Positions 1 through 8,611 are shown, numbered from the stretch's first letter. The stretch: 64,000 nucleotides of DNA from JACVRN01 sp035276685 (GCA_035276685.1 DATELK010000165.1:6186-70185), one strand, 5' to 3'. Made by a program: numbers and translations. The notes: generated by a model from the sequence alone, not told the origin.

Positions 1-333
1 GACTTCCACATAGAATGCTTTCGCATAAAGGGCCTGACCGGCGTTCACACTTCGGAAGGTAAAGTCGCGGCCATAGGCGTTCACATAGCCCGCTGGGTGA
101 CTACGCACGGCTTCGCGCTCAACGTCAACACAGACCTCAGCTACTTCAATCTCATCATCGCCTGCGAGGGCGAGCCCGTCACCTCCATGCAGAGGATTCT
201 GGGCCGCGAGATTGACATGAGTGAGGTCGAAGACCGCATCATCGCCCGCTTCGCGGAGGTTTTCGAGCTGACGATTGAAGCGGAAGAGGAAGCGAAAACG
301 CACGCCCCTGTTCAGGCGGCAATCAACTCCTGA
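1..333 (+). CDS. lipB: Lipoyl(octanoyl) transferase LipB, C-terminal part
   Basis: The window opens inside this gene; frame 1 is open from base 1 to the TGA at 331-333, giving the last 110 residues. LipB moves octanoate from acyl carrier protein to lipoyl domains, using a Lys/Cys pair. The conserved K-x-A-A-I-G-V segment (Lys21 of the fragment) and the H-G-F-A-L-N-V-N-T-D-L stretch are visible. Cys55 in I-I-A-C sits where the catalytic cysteine is expected. A charged C-terminal tail follows. lipA lies one gene downstream, which fits a lipoate-synthesis neighbourhood. The N-terminal half lies outside the window. Confidence 0.93.
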   Translation, partial: DFHIECFRIKGLTGVHTSEGKVAAIGVHIARWVTTHGFALNVNTDLSYFNLIIACEGEPVTSMQRILGREIDMSEVEDRIIARFAEVFELTIEAEEEAKTHAPVQAAINS

Positions 334-343
334 ATTTATTCGC

Positions 344-1309
344 ATGCTGACGATTGAACAGATAAGAGAGGCTCACGAGCGCATCAAGCCTCACGTACAC
401 CGCACGCCCGTCATGACCTCTCGCAGCTTTGACGAGGCCGTGAGCCGTGACACACCGAGGCGCGTCTTCTTCAAGTGCGAGAACCTTCAGCGCACGGGCT
501 CTTTCAAGTTTCGTGGAGCCACGAACCGCATTCTCTCTCTGACGGATGAAGAGAGGCGGCGAGGCGTGGCCGCCTTCTCTTCCGGCAATCACGCTCAGGC
601 AGTGGCGCTCGCAGCCCGTGAGGCAAGGGTGCGCTCAAGTATAGTCATGCCTTCGGACGCGCCTCAGAGCAAAGTTATTGCCACGCGCGGCTACGGGGCC
701 GAAGTCATCTTTTACGACCGCCAGAGAGAAGACCGCGAAGAGGTCGCGCGCCGCGTGGCAGAGCGCGAAGGCTCTGTGCTTGTGCCGCCCTTTGACGACT
801 ACGCGATTATGGCGGGCCAGGGCACTTGCGCCCTTGAGCTTCTGGAAGAAGCGCCCGAGCTTGATTGCATCGTGGTGCCTTGCAGCGGCGGCGGCCTCTT
901 CGCAGGCGTCAGCACGGCGGCGCGTGCCGTAAGTTCTGAGACGCGCTGCTTCCCCGTCGAGCCTGAGACGGCGGACGACACTCGCCAGTCATTCCGCAAG
1001 GGAGAGCGCGTAGTGATTGCGCCGCCTCCCACCATAGCCGACGGCCTGCGAGTGGTTACGCCTGGCAGATTGACCTTTCCCATCCTGCAAAGACTTGCGA
1101 CGGACGTGCTGACTGTCTCGGACGAAGAGATTACGGCAACGCTGCGCTTCATACTCTTTCGCATGAAGCTGCTGGTAGAGCCTTCCGGCGCGACTGCCGC
1201 AGCCGCAGTGCTCTCTCAAAAGCTCCCGACGGACGCCCGCCGCATAGGCGTAGTCCTCTCCGGCGGCAACGTAGACCCGGGCGTGCTGGCACAACTGCTC
1301 GCTGAATGA
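344..1309 (+). CDS. Threonine/serine dehydratase-like PLP enzyme (fold type II)
   Basis: A 321-residue PLP enzyme of the short threonine ammonia-lyase / serine racemase type. The PLP lysine is Lys55 in S-F-K-F-R-G-A. The S-S-G-N-H-A-Q loop, a glycine-rich phosphate cup (S-G-G-G-L) and a C-terminal S-G-G-N are all present. There is no ACT regulatory domain, so it is the short unregulated class rather than biosynthetic IlvA with its C-terminal domain. The reading frame is open further upstream, but that part overlaps lipB. The ATG at 344, 10 bases after the lipB stop, gives the usual N-terminus (M-L-T-I-E-Q-I). Deaminase versus racemase activity cannot be settled from sequence. Confidence 0.88.
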   Translation: MLTIEQIREAHERIKPHVHRTPVMTSRSFDEAVSRDTPRRVFFKCENLQRTGSFKFRGATNRILSLTDEERRRGVAAFSSGNHAQAVALAAREARVRSSIVMPSDAPQSKVIATRGYGAEVIFYDRQREDREEVARRVAEREGSVLVPPFDDYAIMAGQGTCALELLEEAPELDCIVVPCSGGGLFAGVSTAARAVSSETRCFPVEPETADDTRQSFRKGERVVIAPPPTIADGLRVVTPGRLTFPILQRLATDVLTVSDEEITATLRFILFRMKLLVEPSGATAAAAVLSQKLPTDARRIGVVLSGGNVDPGVLAQLLAE

Positions 1310-1366
1310 ATAAATGAATCAATGGTGATAGAATAAGCTCATCGTTAAATCCCGGAGTTAATTCAA

Positions 1367-2317
1367 GTGAGTCGTGAGTTAAGAGTTATCAATACTACGC
1401 GGACGAAGCCGCGCGTGCCCAAGCCGGAGTGGCTGAAGATTCGCCTCGGTGACCCTACCAACCAGAACCACGTGCTGAAGCTGATAGAGGGCTTGAACCT
1501 GCACACGGTCTGCCAGGAGGCGCGCTGCCCTAACATCTTCGAGTGCTGGACGGACAAGACCGCGACCTTCATGCTCGGCGGCGACATCTGCACGCGTCAC
1601 TGCGGCTTCTGCGCCGTGGGCAAGGGCACGCCCGGCTCGCTCGACGCGGAAGAGCCTCGTCACGTCGCCGAAGCCGTGCGCCATCTTGGGCTGGCCCACA
1701 CGGTCATCACTTCCGTTAACCGCGACGACCTGCCGGACGGAGGCGCGGCGCACTGGGCCGCTACCATACGCGAAGTCCGAGCGCTCAATCCCGGCTGCAA
1801 GGTGGAGGTGCTGATACCGGACTTCAATGGAGACGAAGCGGCGCTCGACACCGTTCTGGACGCGGAGCCGGACGTGCTCAATCACAACATGGAGACGATT
1901 GCGAGGCTTTACCGCCGCGTGCGTCCGGACGCCGATTACAGGCAGTCGCTGACGCTTCTTGAGCGCGCCGCGCGCCGCCGCGACCGTGAGCAAAGAGGCA
2001 TGCTCACCAAGAGCGGCATCATGGTGGGCCTCGGCGAGCAGTTCGACGAAGTGGTGGAGCTGATGAAGGACTTGCGCGCCTCGTCCTGCGACATTATGAC
2101 GATAGGCCAGTACCTTCAGCCCTACGAGCGAAGGCTTCCCGTCGAGAGGTTTGTGACGCCTGAGGAGTTCGCGCGCTGGCGTGAAGTCGGAATGCAGATG
2201 GGCTTTCGTCACGTTGAGTCAAGCCCTCTGACGCGTTCCTCTTATCACGCGCGCCAACAGGCGGAAGAGCCAGCCACGGACGAGAGCGTGGAAGAAAACT
2301 TAGCTTCCATACCTTAA
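1367..2317 (+). CDS. lipA: Lipoyl synthase LipA
   Basis: Radical-SAM sulfur insertion enzyme, 316 residues. It inserts two sulfurs into protein-bound octanoyl groups. The auxiliary cluster ligands are Cys49, Cys54 and Cys60 (C-x4-C-x5-C). The radical-SAM cluster ligands are Cys75, Cys79 and Cys82 (C-x3-C-x2-C). The conserved C-terminal R-S-S-Y is present in S-S-P-L-T-R-S-S-Y. Translation starts at GTG 1367, with a GGAG-type ribosome site at 1354-1357. It works downstream of LipB, whose gene end lies about 1 kb upstream on the same strand. Confidence 0.97.
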   Translation: MSRELRVINTTRTKPRVPKPEWLKIRLGDPTNQNHVLKLIEGLNLHTVCQEARCPNIFECWTDKTATFMLGGDICTRHCGFCAVGKGTPGSLDAEEPRHVAEAVRHLGLAHTVITSVNRDDLPDGGAAHWAATIREVRALNPGCKVEVLIPDFNGDEAALDTVLDAEPDVLNHNMETIARLYRRVRPDADYRQSLTLLERAARRRDREQRGMLTKSGIMVGLGEQFDEVVELMKDLRASSCDIMTIGQYLQPYERRLPVERFVTPEEFARWREVGMQMGFRHVESSPLTRSSYHARQQAEEPATDESVEENLASIP

Positions 2318-2334
2318 ACGAATCCTTCCTTTTT

Positions 2335-3363
2335 ATGAAAGCAGTCGTCTTCAGAGAGCATGGCGGGCCTGAGGTTCTTGAGTTCGGGGATGCGCCCGAG
2401 CCTGAGATAAAGGCAAACGAGGTCTTGGTAGAAGTGCGCGCCTGCGCGCTTAATCATCTGGACGTGTGGGCCAGAAAGGGTCTGCCCGGAATAGAGATTC
2501 CCTTGCCTCACATCCTGGGCAACGACATCAGCGGAGTGGTGCGCTCGTCAGGAGAGCTTGTCACGTGGGTCAAAGAGGGCGACGAGGTGATGTTGCAGCC
2601 CGGCGTCTCCTGCGGCCACTGCATAGAGTGTTTGCGCGGCGCGGACAATCTCTGCCCTGAATACAACATCCTCGGCTACATGCGCGACGGCGGTTACGCG
2701 GAGCTGGTCGCAGCGCCCGGCGTCAACGTCATCCCGAAGCCGAAAAATCTTTCGTGGGAAGAGGCGGCAGCGCTTCCGCTCGTAACGGTGACGGCATGGC
2801 ACATGCTCATCACACGCGCTCAAGTTAAGCCGGGAGAAGATGTGCTGATTCATGCCGCCGGGAGCGGCGTGGGCTCAATCGGCATACAGGTGGCGAAGCT
2901 TCAGGGGGCGCGTGTGATAGCCACCGCAGGGTCTGACGAAAAGCTTGAGAAGGCCCGCTCGCTCGGTGCGGACGAAGTGGTCAACTACACGCGCGAGGAC
3001 TGGCCGAAGGAGATTCGCAGGCTCACAGGCAAACGCGGCGTGGACGTGGTCTTCGAGCACACGGGCGCTGCCACGTGGCCCGGCTCCATAGCATCTCTTT
3101 CAAAAAACGGAAGGCTCGTGACCTGCGGCGCGACGAGCGGGTTTGACGCGCGCACGGACTTGCGACAGGTCTTCTATCGTCACCTCTCGCTGCTGGGCTC
3201 TTTTATGGGCTCAAAGGCGGAGCTTTTGGACGCCATGAAGTTCATAGAGCGCGGCTCAATCCGCGCTGTTGTTGACCGCACCCTGCCGCTTGCGGAAGCA
3301 AGACGCGCGCACGAGCTGATAGAAGACCGCGCGCAGTTCGGCAAGCTGGTGCTTGTCCCTTAA
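2335..3363 (+). CDS. Medium-chain zinc-binding alcohol dehydrogenase / quinone oxidoreductase family
   Basis: 342-residue MDR-superfamily NAD(P)-dependent oxidoreductase. The structural zinc lobe is intact (Cys93, Cys96, Cys99, Cys107). The nucleotide-binding glycine motif A-A-G-S-G-V-G-S-I-G lies near residue 170. The usual catalytic-zinc G-H-E segment reads G-N-D-I-S-G (about residues 62-67), as in quinone-oxidoreductase-like members. A true alcohol dehydrogenase activity is therefore doubtful. It starts 17 bases after lipA and may be co-transcribed with it, but no functional link to lipoate is evident. Substrate unknown. Confidence 0.85.
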   Translation: MKAVVFREHGGPEVLEFGDAPEPEIKANEVLVEVRACALNHLDVWARKGLPGIEIPLPHILGNDISGVVRSSGELVTWVKEGDEVMLQPGVSCGHCIECLRGADNLCPEYNILGYMRDGGYAELVAAPGVNVIPKPKNLSWEEAAALPLVTVTAWHMLITRAQVKPGEDVLIHAAGSGVGSIGIQVAKLQGARVIATAGSDEKLEKARSLGADEVVNYTREDWPKEIRRLTGKRGVDVVFEHTGAATWPGSIASLSKNGRLVTCGATSGFDARTDLRQVFYRHLSLLGSFMGSKAELLDAMKFIERGSIRAVVDRTLPLAEARRAHELIEDRAQFGKLVLVP

Positions 3364-3364
3364 A

Positions 3365-3460
3365 CAGGTCAGTCCCGCCTGCGGTAGCCGGGCGGGTTAT
3401 GCATACGCTAGAGTCATACGTAACTAATACCCGCCCGCTACCGCAGGCGGTACTGACCTG
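3365..3460. repeat. Long imperfect inverted repeat between convergent genes
   Basis: Two arms of about 33 bases (3365-3398 and 3427-3460) are reverse complements with only a few differences. Each carries a shorter palindrome, CCGCCTGCGG with flanking GGGCGGG. The element fills the whole gap between the convergent dehydrogenase and glycosyltransferase genes. It could fold into a cruciform or act as a bidirectional transcript end. There is no clear T-run, so a classic intrinsic terminator is uncertain. Confidence 0.8.
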
Positions 3461-3464
3461 CTCT

Positions 3465-5441
3465 TTAATTCTCCGTTTCGTCCGCGCCATCGTCAGGCAC
3501 GTCACCTTCGTCCTCGTTAGCTTCCGGCGGGGGCTCGCCCTTCTGGTCTCGTATCTTCAGCACAGTGCAATCCTCGTCCTCGTAGACTCGCTCGAACCAG
3601 CCGCTCTGAAGCGCGTTGTAGTAAAAGTCGTTGTGTATGTCTTCGTTGTCCGTGAAGACGTAACGCGCGCCGAAGCGGTCTCGTATGAGCGGGCCGGGGT
3701 CTTTCTCTTTGCCGAGCGTTATCTGCTCGTAGAGCTTGGATAGCTCGGGGTTCTTGTCCAGCAGGTAGGTCGGGTCAAGGCCTGAGACGTAGGTGTGCTT
3801 CGTGTCGTAGAAGAACATCTTGGGAAAGTCGTCCCAGTCCGTGTTAAAGACCCGCTCGCCTTCCGGCACGTTGTCTCGCACCCACGCCATGCCTTTCGCA
3901 TAAAAGTCGCGCCCGTGGTCGTCGGCTATAGACCGGGCCGTCTCCTGCACGTTGATAAAGAGCGTGACGGTGACGAACGACAGGACGATGATGCCGAAAG
4001 TCCTCGCGGCAGACCTCAGCCGCCACGTGTAGAAAATCGTCGTCGCGGCATAGACCAGAAAAGCCACGACAATCCACGCGACCGCCATCTTGTTTAGAGG
4101 CTGCGGGGCGGCCCCGGCAGCAGCGGCCTGCCCGCTACCGCGCAAGGTTGTGAACTGGTAGTAGGTAAAGAATAGAACTATTCCGAGCGCGAAGCCGGTG
4201 ACGGCCAGCACGGGCTCGTCCCAGAAGCGCGTGCGCTTCTCTCTTTCGACCTCTGCGGGCGATACGTCGCGGTCTAGGAAGGGCTCAAGCTCGTCTATCA
4301 TGTCGCGCGGCATGCGGCTGAAGATGCTTCTCGCGCCTTCCAGCAGCGGCTGAAGCGAGAAGGCCGCGAAGAGGACTGCGAAGGGCGGCCAGTACTCCAC
4401 GAACCTGCGCGAGCGGAAGCTGGCAATCATCAGCAGCGTGGAGAAGACCATCAGCAAGAGGGGCCGCGCAGCCCTTCGCCTGTCCGACCAGTCGTAGGCC
4501 ACGTAGCCTATCATCATGGCCGCGAAAGCTATGATGCAGCTTCCCAGAAAATACCAGCTCTCGTACGGATACCACTCCGTCCCTACGCTCGTAGTAAAGT
4601 CGCCCGCCGTCACCTTTATGCGTACGTGCTCGTAGAAGAGCCAGACGTTCTTCGGGAAGTAAGGATTGATGATGAAGCCTGCGATGGTTCCCGCAATCGT
4701 GTAGACCGGGGCCGAGAGCGTGCGCCAGACGGAGCGGCGGTCAAAGGCACGCTCGCTCCAGAAGACCACTATGGGCCAGACGCAGGCCGCCGCCAGCAGC
4801 GTCACGAAGAGGCTGTACGTCCAGACGAAGAGAAACGCCAGCGGCGCAAGCCACACGTACTTTTTCTCGAAGAGCAGGTAGATGCCGATTATCATGAAGA
4901 CTATGGCGAGCGGCGGAGCCTTGGCCATGTTCATGCGATAAAGAAAAGGGGCCGAGCAGGCCAGAAGCGCTATCAGCCAGCAGAGCGTGTAGCGGACTCT
5001 GTAACGTACTATCAGCCAGTAGCAGGAGAAGACGGCGAGGCTGGCGAAGATGGTGGCGGACACCTTCGCAGCCATACGCAGCTCCATGAACCATGTGAAG
5101 GGGATTTGCAGTATGTGAAAGAGCAGGTGATGGTCTACGTAGCCCTTCGGGTCGAGCGTGGTCAGCGGCAGCCAGACGAAGGCGGGAGGAAAGACGCTGC
5201 GCCTCATGCCTTCCCACAGCAGGCTGCTCCACTTGATGTGATAGTAGCCGTCGAAGTCCCCGCAGCAGACGCCGTCGGTCGAGAACTGCAACTTGATGAA
5301 GACGGCGGCAATTGAAGCCACACCTACCAGCAGGTAGACGACGCGCTCCCAGAACTCGCTACTCGCGTCCTTGCGCCTGCGGCGCGTTTCAGGCACCGCC
5401 GCTCTTTCCCCTTCGGTTATTCCCTCTTGAATATCCGGCAT
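3465..5441 (-). CDS. STT3/GT-C-like integral membrane glycosyltransferase
   Basis: 658 residues with a short basic cytoplasmic N-terminus and about a dozen hydrophobic helices. A periplasmic-type C-terminal domain ends in an acidic tail. The first luminal loop has D-F-D-G-Y-Y-H (about residues 63-69), and a later loop has Y-V-D-H-H-L-L-F. These resemble the D-x-x-Y-Y-H and D-H-H motifs of oligosaccharyltransferase STT3. The C-terminal Y-E-D-E-D-C-T-V-L-K-I also resembles the end of STT3-like proteins. This suggests a polyprenyl-phosphate-sugar transferase acting outside the membrane; the acceptor is unknown. It starts 6 bases after the upstream receiver-domain gene, so the two are probably co-transcribed. 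Confidence 0.7.
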   Translation of the reverse strand: MPDIQEGITEGERAAVPETRRRRKDASSEFWERVVYLLVGVASIAAVFIKLQFSTDGVCCGDFDGYYHIKWSSLLWEGMRRSVFPPAFVWLPLTTLDPKGYVDHHLLFHILQIPFTWFMELRMAAKVSATIFASLAVFSCYWLIVRYRVRYTLCWLIALLACSAPFLYRMNMAKAPPLAIVFMIIGIYLLFEKKYVWLAPLAFLFVWTYSLFVTLLAAACVWPIVVFWSERAFDRRSVWRTLSAPVYTIAGTIAGFIINPYFPKNVWLFYEHVRIKVTAGDFTTSVGTEWYPYESWYFLGSCIIAFAAMMIGYVAYDWSDRRRAARPLLLMVFSTLLMIASFRSRRFVEYWPPFAVLFAAFSLQPLLEGARSIFSRMPRDMIDELEPFLDRDVSPAEVEREKRTRFWDEPVLAVTGFALGIVLFFTYYQFTTLRGSGQAAAAGAAPQPLNKMAVAWIVVAFLVYAATTIFYTWRLRSAARTFGIIVLSFVTVTLFINVQETARSIADDHGRDFYAKGMAWVRDNVPEGERVFNTDWDDFPKMFFYDTKHTYVSGLDPTYLLDKNPELSKLYEQITLGKEKDPGPLIRDRFGARYVFTDNEDIHNDFYYNALQSGWFERVYEDEDCTVLKIRDQKGEPPPEANEDEGDVPDDGADETEN

Positions 5442-5447
5442 AAATCC

Positions 5448-5939
5448 TTATTTTCTGAGTTGTTCGATTAGATTAAGGAGGGTCGTCGGATTAACTGGCT
5501 TGGAGAGATGCGCGTTGAAGCCGGATTCCATAGCCTGCTTCTGGTCTTTGTACATGGCGTAGCCTGTGACGGCTATCATGGGCGTGCGTGCGTAGTCCGG
5601 CATCTGGCGGAGCCTGCGTGCCAGCTCGTAGCCGTTCATCTCTGGCATGCCTATGTCTGAGACTATCACGTCGAACTGCATGGAGCTGGCATGCTTGAGG
5701 GCTTCCGTAGCCGAAGCCGCCACCTCAACGTCATAGCCCGAAAGCTGCAACATCATACTGAACATCTCAAGCACGTCGGGCGCGTCGTCTACTACGAGCA
5801 CGCGCGCCTGACGATTCTCAAGTCCGGGCCACTGCTCTTGAGAAGCGTCTTCCAAGGGGTCATCGTCGCCTCCGCACGGGATGAAAAGATGGGCGGGAAA
5901 TTCAGAGACGGGCAGATATGGCAGAGATAAGCCTTGCAT
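5448..5939 (-). CDS. Stand-alone response regulator receiver domain (CheY-like)
   Basis: 163 residues: a 45-residue variable N-terminus, then one receiver domain and no output domain. The acidic pair Asp51-Asp52, phospho-acceptor Asp95 in S-D-I-G-M-P-E-M-N-G, switch Thr125 and Lys147 (S-K-P-V) are all in place, so it should be phosphorylatable. No histidine kinase is encoded nearby. Its stop lies 6 bases before the membrane glycosyltransferase start. The start codon is uncertain; a downstream start would shorten only the non-conserved leader. Confidence 0.88.
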   Translation of the reverse strand: MQGLSLPYLPVSEFPAHLFIPCGGDDDPLEDASQEQWPGLENRQARVLVVDDAPDVLEMFSMMLQLSGYDVEVAASATEALKHASSMQFDVIVSDIGMPEMNGYELARRLRQMPDYARTPMIAVTGYAMYKDQKQAMESGFNAHLSKPVNPTTLLNLIEQLRK

Positions 5940-6172
5940 CGGTCGGGATACCTTTCCGCCGCGCTTTATGAAACCTGCGGCCTTCCATTGTCAGAGCGAG
6001 GTGTAAGCAACAAGCAGCTAATATACGGCTTTGCTCTTCTCTTGTCATCTACGAAAGTTGATAGTTCCATGAGCCACAAAAATTTTTCAGTGACAAGCGC
6101 GCAAAGACTCTGCTAGGGTGTGCCATAAGGGCTGAAGTAATCGAAGACTTTTGATAAGGAGAAACCAGAAGA

Positions 6173-6709
6173 ATGGCAACCAGAAAAGCGGGTGGTAAAA
6201 AGGGCGGCGCTAAGAAGGGCGGCAAGGGCGCAGGCGGAAAGAAGTCTGCGAAGAAGTCAGCGAAGAAATCGGCAAAGAAGGCTACTAAGAAATCCGGCGG
6301 CGGCGGGCGCGGAGCGGGCGCACGCAAAGGCGGAAGCAAAGGCGGCGCTAAGAAGGGCGGCGCGAAGAAAGGCGGAGCCGGAAAAGGCGGCGCGGGCAAA
6401 GCATCTAAGAAGGGCGGAGGAAAGAAGAGCGCCAAGAAGCGCGGCGGCGGTGGCGGCGGCGCTGGGAAGAAAGGCGGCGGTAAGCGTGGCGGAGGCGGCG
6501 GAAGCAAAAAGGGCGGCGGCGGAAAGAAGCGCTCCGCTACTACGTCCAAGCTCGCCAAGGGCGTGCGCCGCGTGGCCGGTAACGTGCTCTCGGGCGCAGC
6601 CGCAGGCGCGGTCGTAGGCGCTCTCTCCGCAGTCTTACCCGAAGCCGAAGAGGCTAAGGAGACTATGGAACAGACTATGGAGTCCCCAAGCAAAGGGTCT
6701 CGGAAGTAG
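6173..6709 (+). CDS. Lysine/alanine/glycine-rich histone H1-like protein
   Basis: 178 residues. Positions 1 to about 125 are almost entirely Lys, Gly, Ala and Ser in repeats such as K-K-G-G-A-K-K-G-G and K-S-A-K-K-S-A-K-K. They resemble eukaryotic H1 tails and bacterial H1-like proteins, and are expected to bind nucleic acid. The C-terminus differs: about 40 residues with a glycine-zipper-like G-N-V-L-S-G-A-A-A-G-A-V-V-G-A, then an acidic end. ATG 6173 is preceded by AAGGAG (6156-6161). A hairpin terminator follows, so it is probably monocistronic. The repetitive GC-skewed DNA also opens long proline-rich frames on the other strand, which are shadows. DNA compaction is an inference. Confidence 0.8.
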   Translation: MATRKAGGKKGGAKKGGKGAGGKKSAKKSAKKSAKKATKKSGGGGRGAGARKGGSKGGAKKGGAKKGGAGKGGAGKASKKGGGKKSAKKRGGGGGGAGKKGGGKRGGGGGSKKGGGGKKRSATTSKLAKGVRRVAGNVLSGAAAGAVVGALSAVLPEAEEAKETMEQTMESPSKGSRK

Positions 6710-6743
6710 ACAGCCGTCACGGCTACCTGTAATTGAACGCTGA

Positions 6744-6772
6744 AGGGGCAGGGCTCGTCCCTGCCCTTATCG
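6744..6772 (+). terminator. Hairpin terminator after the histone-like gene
   Basis: GGGCAGGG (6746-6753) pairs with CCCTGCCC (6759-6766) across a 5-base loop. A short T-rich run follows (6767-6775). It lies 35 bases after the histone-like stop and just before the hydrolase ATG. Confidence 0.65.
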
Positions 6773-6783
6773 TTTGAAGATTT

Positions 6784-7431
6784 ATGTACCCTGCTGGCAA
6801 TCTCTTTATTCCGGCTGAGCACGGCCAGCTCGAATGTATCCTGAAGGAGCCGCGTGCGGCTGATAGGCGCGGCGTAGCGCTCGTGCTGCACCCTCATCCT
6901 CTGGGCGGCGGCACCATGCACAACAAGGTGGTCTTTCGCGCGGCGAGCGCGCTTAACGACGCGGGCCTCGTCACGCTTCGCATAAACTTTCGCGGCGTGG
7001 GCCAGAGCACTGGCTCGCATGACGAGGGGCGCGGCGAGTTGGAAGACGTTCGCGCAGGGCTGGACTATCTGGCAGAGAGCTACGCGGGGGAGCCTATCAC
7101 GCTCTGCGGCTTCTCTTTCGGCGCGCGTGTCGGCTTGGAAGTCGGCATCAGCGACGAGCGCGTGCGCGACCTGATAAGCCTGGGCACGCCCGTAGACAAG
7201 TATGACTTCGCGTTTCTGGAAAGCGGGCGCAAGCCGATTCTCTTCGTTCACGGAGACCGGGACGAGTTCGGACGGGTAGAGCATCTTCGCGCTCTCGTCT
7301 CGCGCCTGCCCAATGAAGCGCACGCGAAGCTCGTCGTCATAGAGAACGCAGACCACTTCTTCGAAGGCCGCCTCGACGAGATGAAGAAAGCCATCACTGA
7401 ATACAAGTCAGAAGGCCGCAGTGCAGAATGA
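6784..7431 (+). CDS. Alpha/beta hydrolase (dienelactone-hydrolase-like)
   Basis: 215-residue soluble serine hydrolase. The L-H-P-H-P-L-G-G-G-T-M segment (about 35-45) is typical of this family of small hydrolases and includes the oxyanion region. The nucleophile is Ser111 in G-F-S-F-G. Asp158 or Asp160 (H-G-D-R-D) and His191 (N-A-D-H-F-F) complete the triad. No signal peptide. Its last codons and stop lie inside an R1 palindromic repeat, so the final residues G-R-S-A-E are repeat-encoded. Substrate unknown. Confidence 0.85.
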   Translation: MYPAGNLFIPAEHGQLECILKEPRAADRRGVALVLHPHPLGGGTMHNKVVFRAASALNDAGLVTLRINFRGVGQSTGSHDEGRGELEDVRAGLDYLAESYAGEPITLCGFSFGARVGLEVGISDERVRDLISLGTPVDKYDFAFLESGRKPILFVHGDRDEFGRVEHLRALVSRLPNEAHAKLVVIENADHFFEGRLDEMKKAITEYKSEGRSAE

Positions 7432-7497
7432 TGAATGAGAAGAAAGATTCAGGTTGAATTGTCTTCTCATTCATCATTCTGCACTCTGACTTCTGCA
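7407..7497. repeat. R1 palindromic repeat, copy A
   Basis: Hairpin-forming element with arms GTGCAGAATGATGAATGAGA and its near reverse complement, around a short centre ATTCAGGTTGAAT. It overlaps the 3' end of the hydrolase and ends 9 bases before the thioesterase ATG. Further full copies are at 43119-43210, 44907-45000 and 48381-48472; partial copies are at 30332-30365 and 63985-64000. Confidence 0.95.
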
Positions 7498-7506
7498 TTT
7501 TTTCTT

Positions 7507-7920
7507 ATGCCTGATTACACAGACCCGGCCATACGGCTGACGCTTCTACCGCGCGACACGAATCCGCAGGGCACTATCTTCGGCGGAATCATACTGAGCT
7601 ACATAGACATGGCCGGAGCCATAGAGGCCCATCGCCACACAAGGCTTGAGCGCTTCGTGACGGTGGCCATGCGCGAAGTCATCTTTCACCAGCCTGTCTT
7701 CGTGGGCGACCTAGTGAGCTTCTACGCGGAGACGCTTCGCATAGGCACAACCTCCATCACCGTGCGCGTCTGCGTCGAGGCCGAGCGCTACGGCGGAACC
7801 TCTGACCGCATACGCGTCACGGAGGCGGAAGTCATTTACGTCGCGGTGGACGCCAACCGCCGCAAGATGCGGATACCTAAAAAGGAGAATGACACGCCTG
7901 ATACTTCAGCCGGGGCGTGA
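7507..7920 (+). CDS. Acyl-CoA thioesterase, hotdog fold
   Basis: 137 residues of the YciA/BFIT-type hotdog thioesterase family, which hydrolyses acyl-CoA. The core shows N-P-Q-G-T-I-F-G-G (about 19-27) followed by a helix with Asp34 (Y-I-D-M-A-G), the usual catalytic arrangement. The frame is open upstream, but that portion is encoded by repeat R1 and reads as a peptide recurring at other R1 copies, so ATG 7507 is preferred. No Shine-Dalgarno is visible because the repeat abuts the start. It converges with the next gene, 4 bases apart. Confidence 0.87.
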   Translation: MPDYTDPAIRLTLLPRDTNPQGTIFGGIILSYIDMAGAIEAHRHTRLERFVTVAMREVIFHQPVFVGDLVSFYAETLRIGTTSITVRVCVEAERYGGTSDRIRVTEAEVIYVAVDANRRKMRIPKKENDTPDTSAGA

Positions 7921-7924
7921 GCAT

Positions 7925-8611
7925 TTAAAAGCCGTCGTTCATGATAAACCTGCGACTGTCTTCAAACTGCAAAGCGCGAGAAAGCGAAGAGCTTCCTATG
8001 TAGCTTAGCCTGTTCCCTTCAGTCCAGTAGATGCTACCAAAGCCCCTCTCGCAGTGAAGGCCTGCGCCGATGATTCTCTCGCCCAGCTTTCGCCCGCGAA
8101 CATCAAATAAAGTCTCTCTATCAATAATCTCCAAATCACGCTTTCGTAGAACGGCTTGCAATTCCGCGTTCGCCCTCTCTGCCGAATCGTAATCTTCGGT
8201 AGAGGTATAGACTTTTATTCCGTCGCTCGATTCGTAAATGTCCATGTCTACACAACCCCTATCCACTGTCATCACCCTTGCCAGGGTCACGTGTCTGAAG
8301 GTTATCTGCCGGGCGGCGAACTCACTGGAAAGCGTCTCTTCCTCTTTCGGCAGGTCTATCACGCAAGTCGTCGGGGCCGGTAGCGCCGTACGAAGAGTGA
8401 TTGCGGCGAACGGAGTCCAGATAAGGAGGGTCAGAAAAGCCACCTTCAGCCTGTGCGTCGTGAGCTTACATCTCGCGACGCCTTTAATCAGGATAAAGAT
8501 GGTTAAGGCTACGGGCAGGGCCGCCTGTAATTGCTCCGTGCGGCCCGTGGTAAGAAAGCCTGCGGTGAAAGTAAGCAGCGCTAAAGAGATGTAAAGAATT
8601 GTACGGCGCAT
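7925..8611 (-). CDS. Hypothetical membrane-anchored protein
   Basis: 228 residues, family not recognised. Three hydrophobic helices occupy roughly residues 4-20, 29-45 and 57-72. A soluble domain of about 150 residues follows, with scattered charged residues and four cysteines. It is the last gene of a minus-strand run (5'-nucleotidase, TPR, TonB-like, this gene). By eye its base composition is less GC-rich than its neighbours, so it may be newly acquired or relaxed. No catalytic motif seen. Confidence 0.65.
   Translation of the reverse strand: MRRTILYISLALLTFTAGFLTTGRTEQLQAALPVALTIFILIKGVARCKLTTHRLKVAFLTLLIWTPFAAITLRTALPAPTTCVIDLPKEEETLSSEFAARQITFRHVTLARVMTVDRGCVDMDIYESSDGIKVYTSTEDYDSAERANAELQAVLRKRDLEIIDRETLFDVRGRKLGERIIGAGLHCERGFGSIYWTEGNRLSYIGSSSLSRALQFEDSRRFIMNDGF

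Noticed and set aside
1379..2212. A long minus-strand open frame across lipA
   Set aside because: It lies wholly within the conserved lipA gene, has biased composition from high GC, and shows no family features.
6049..7356. A long proline-rich open frame on the minus strand opposite the histone-like and hydrolase genes
   Set aside because: It is the complement of the Lys/Gly codon repeats and of a conserved hydrolase. It has no ribosome site and no domain.
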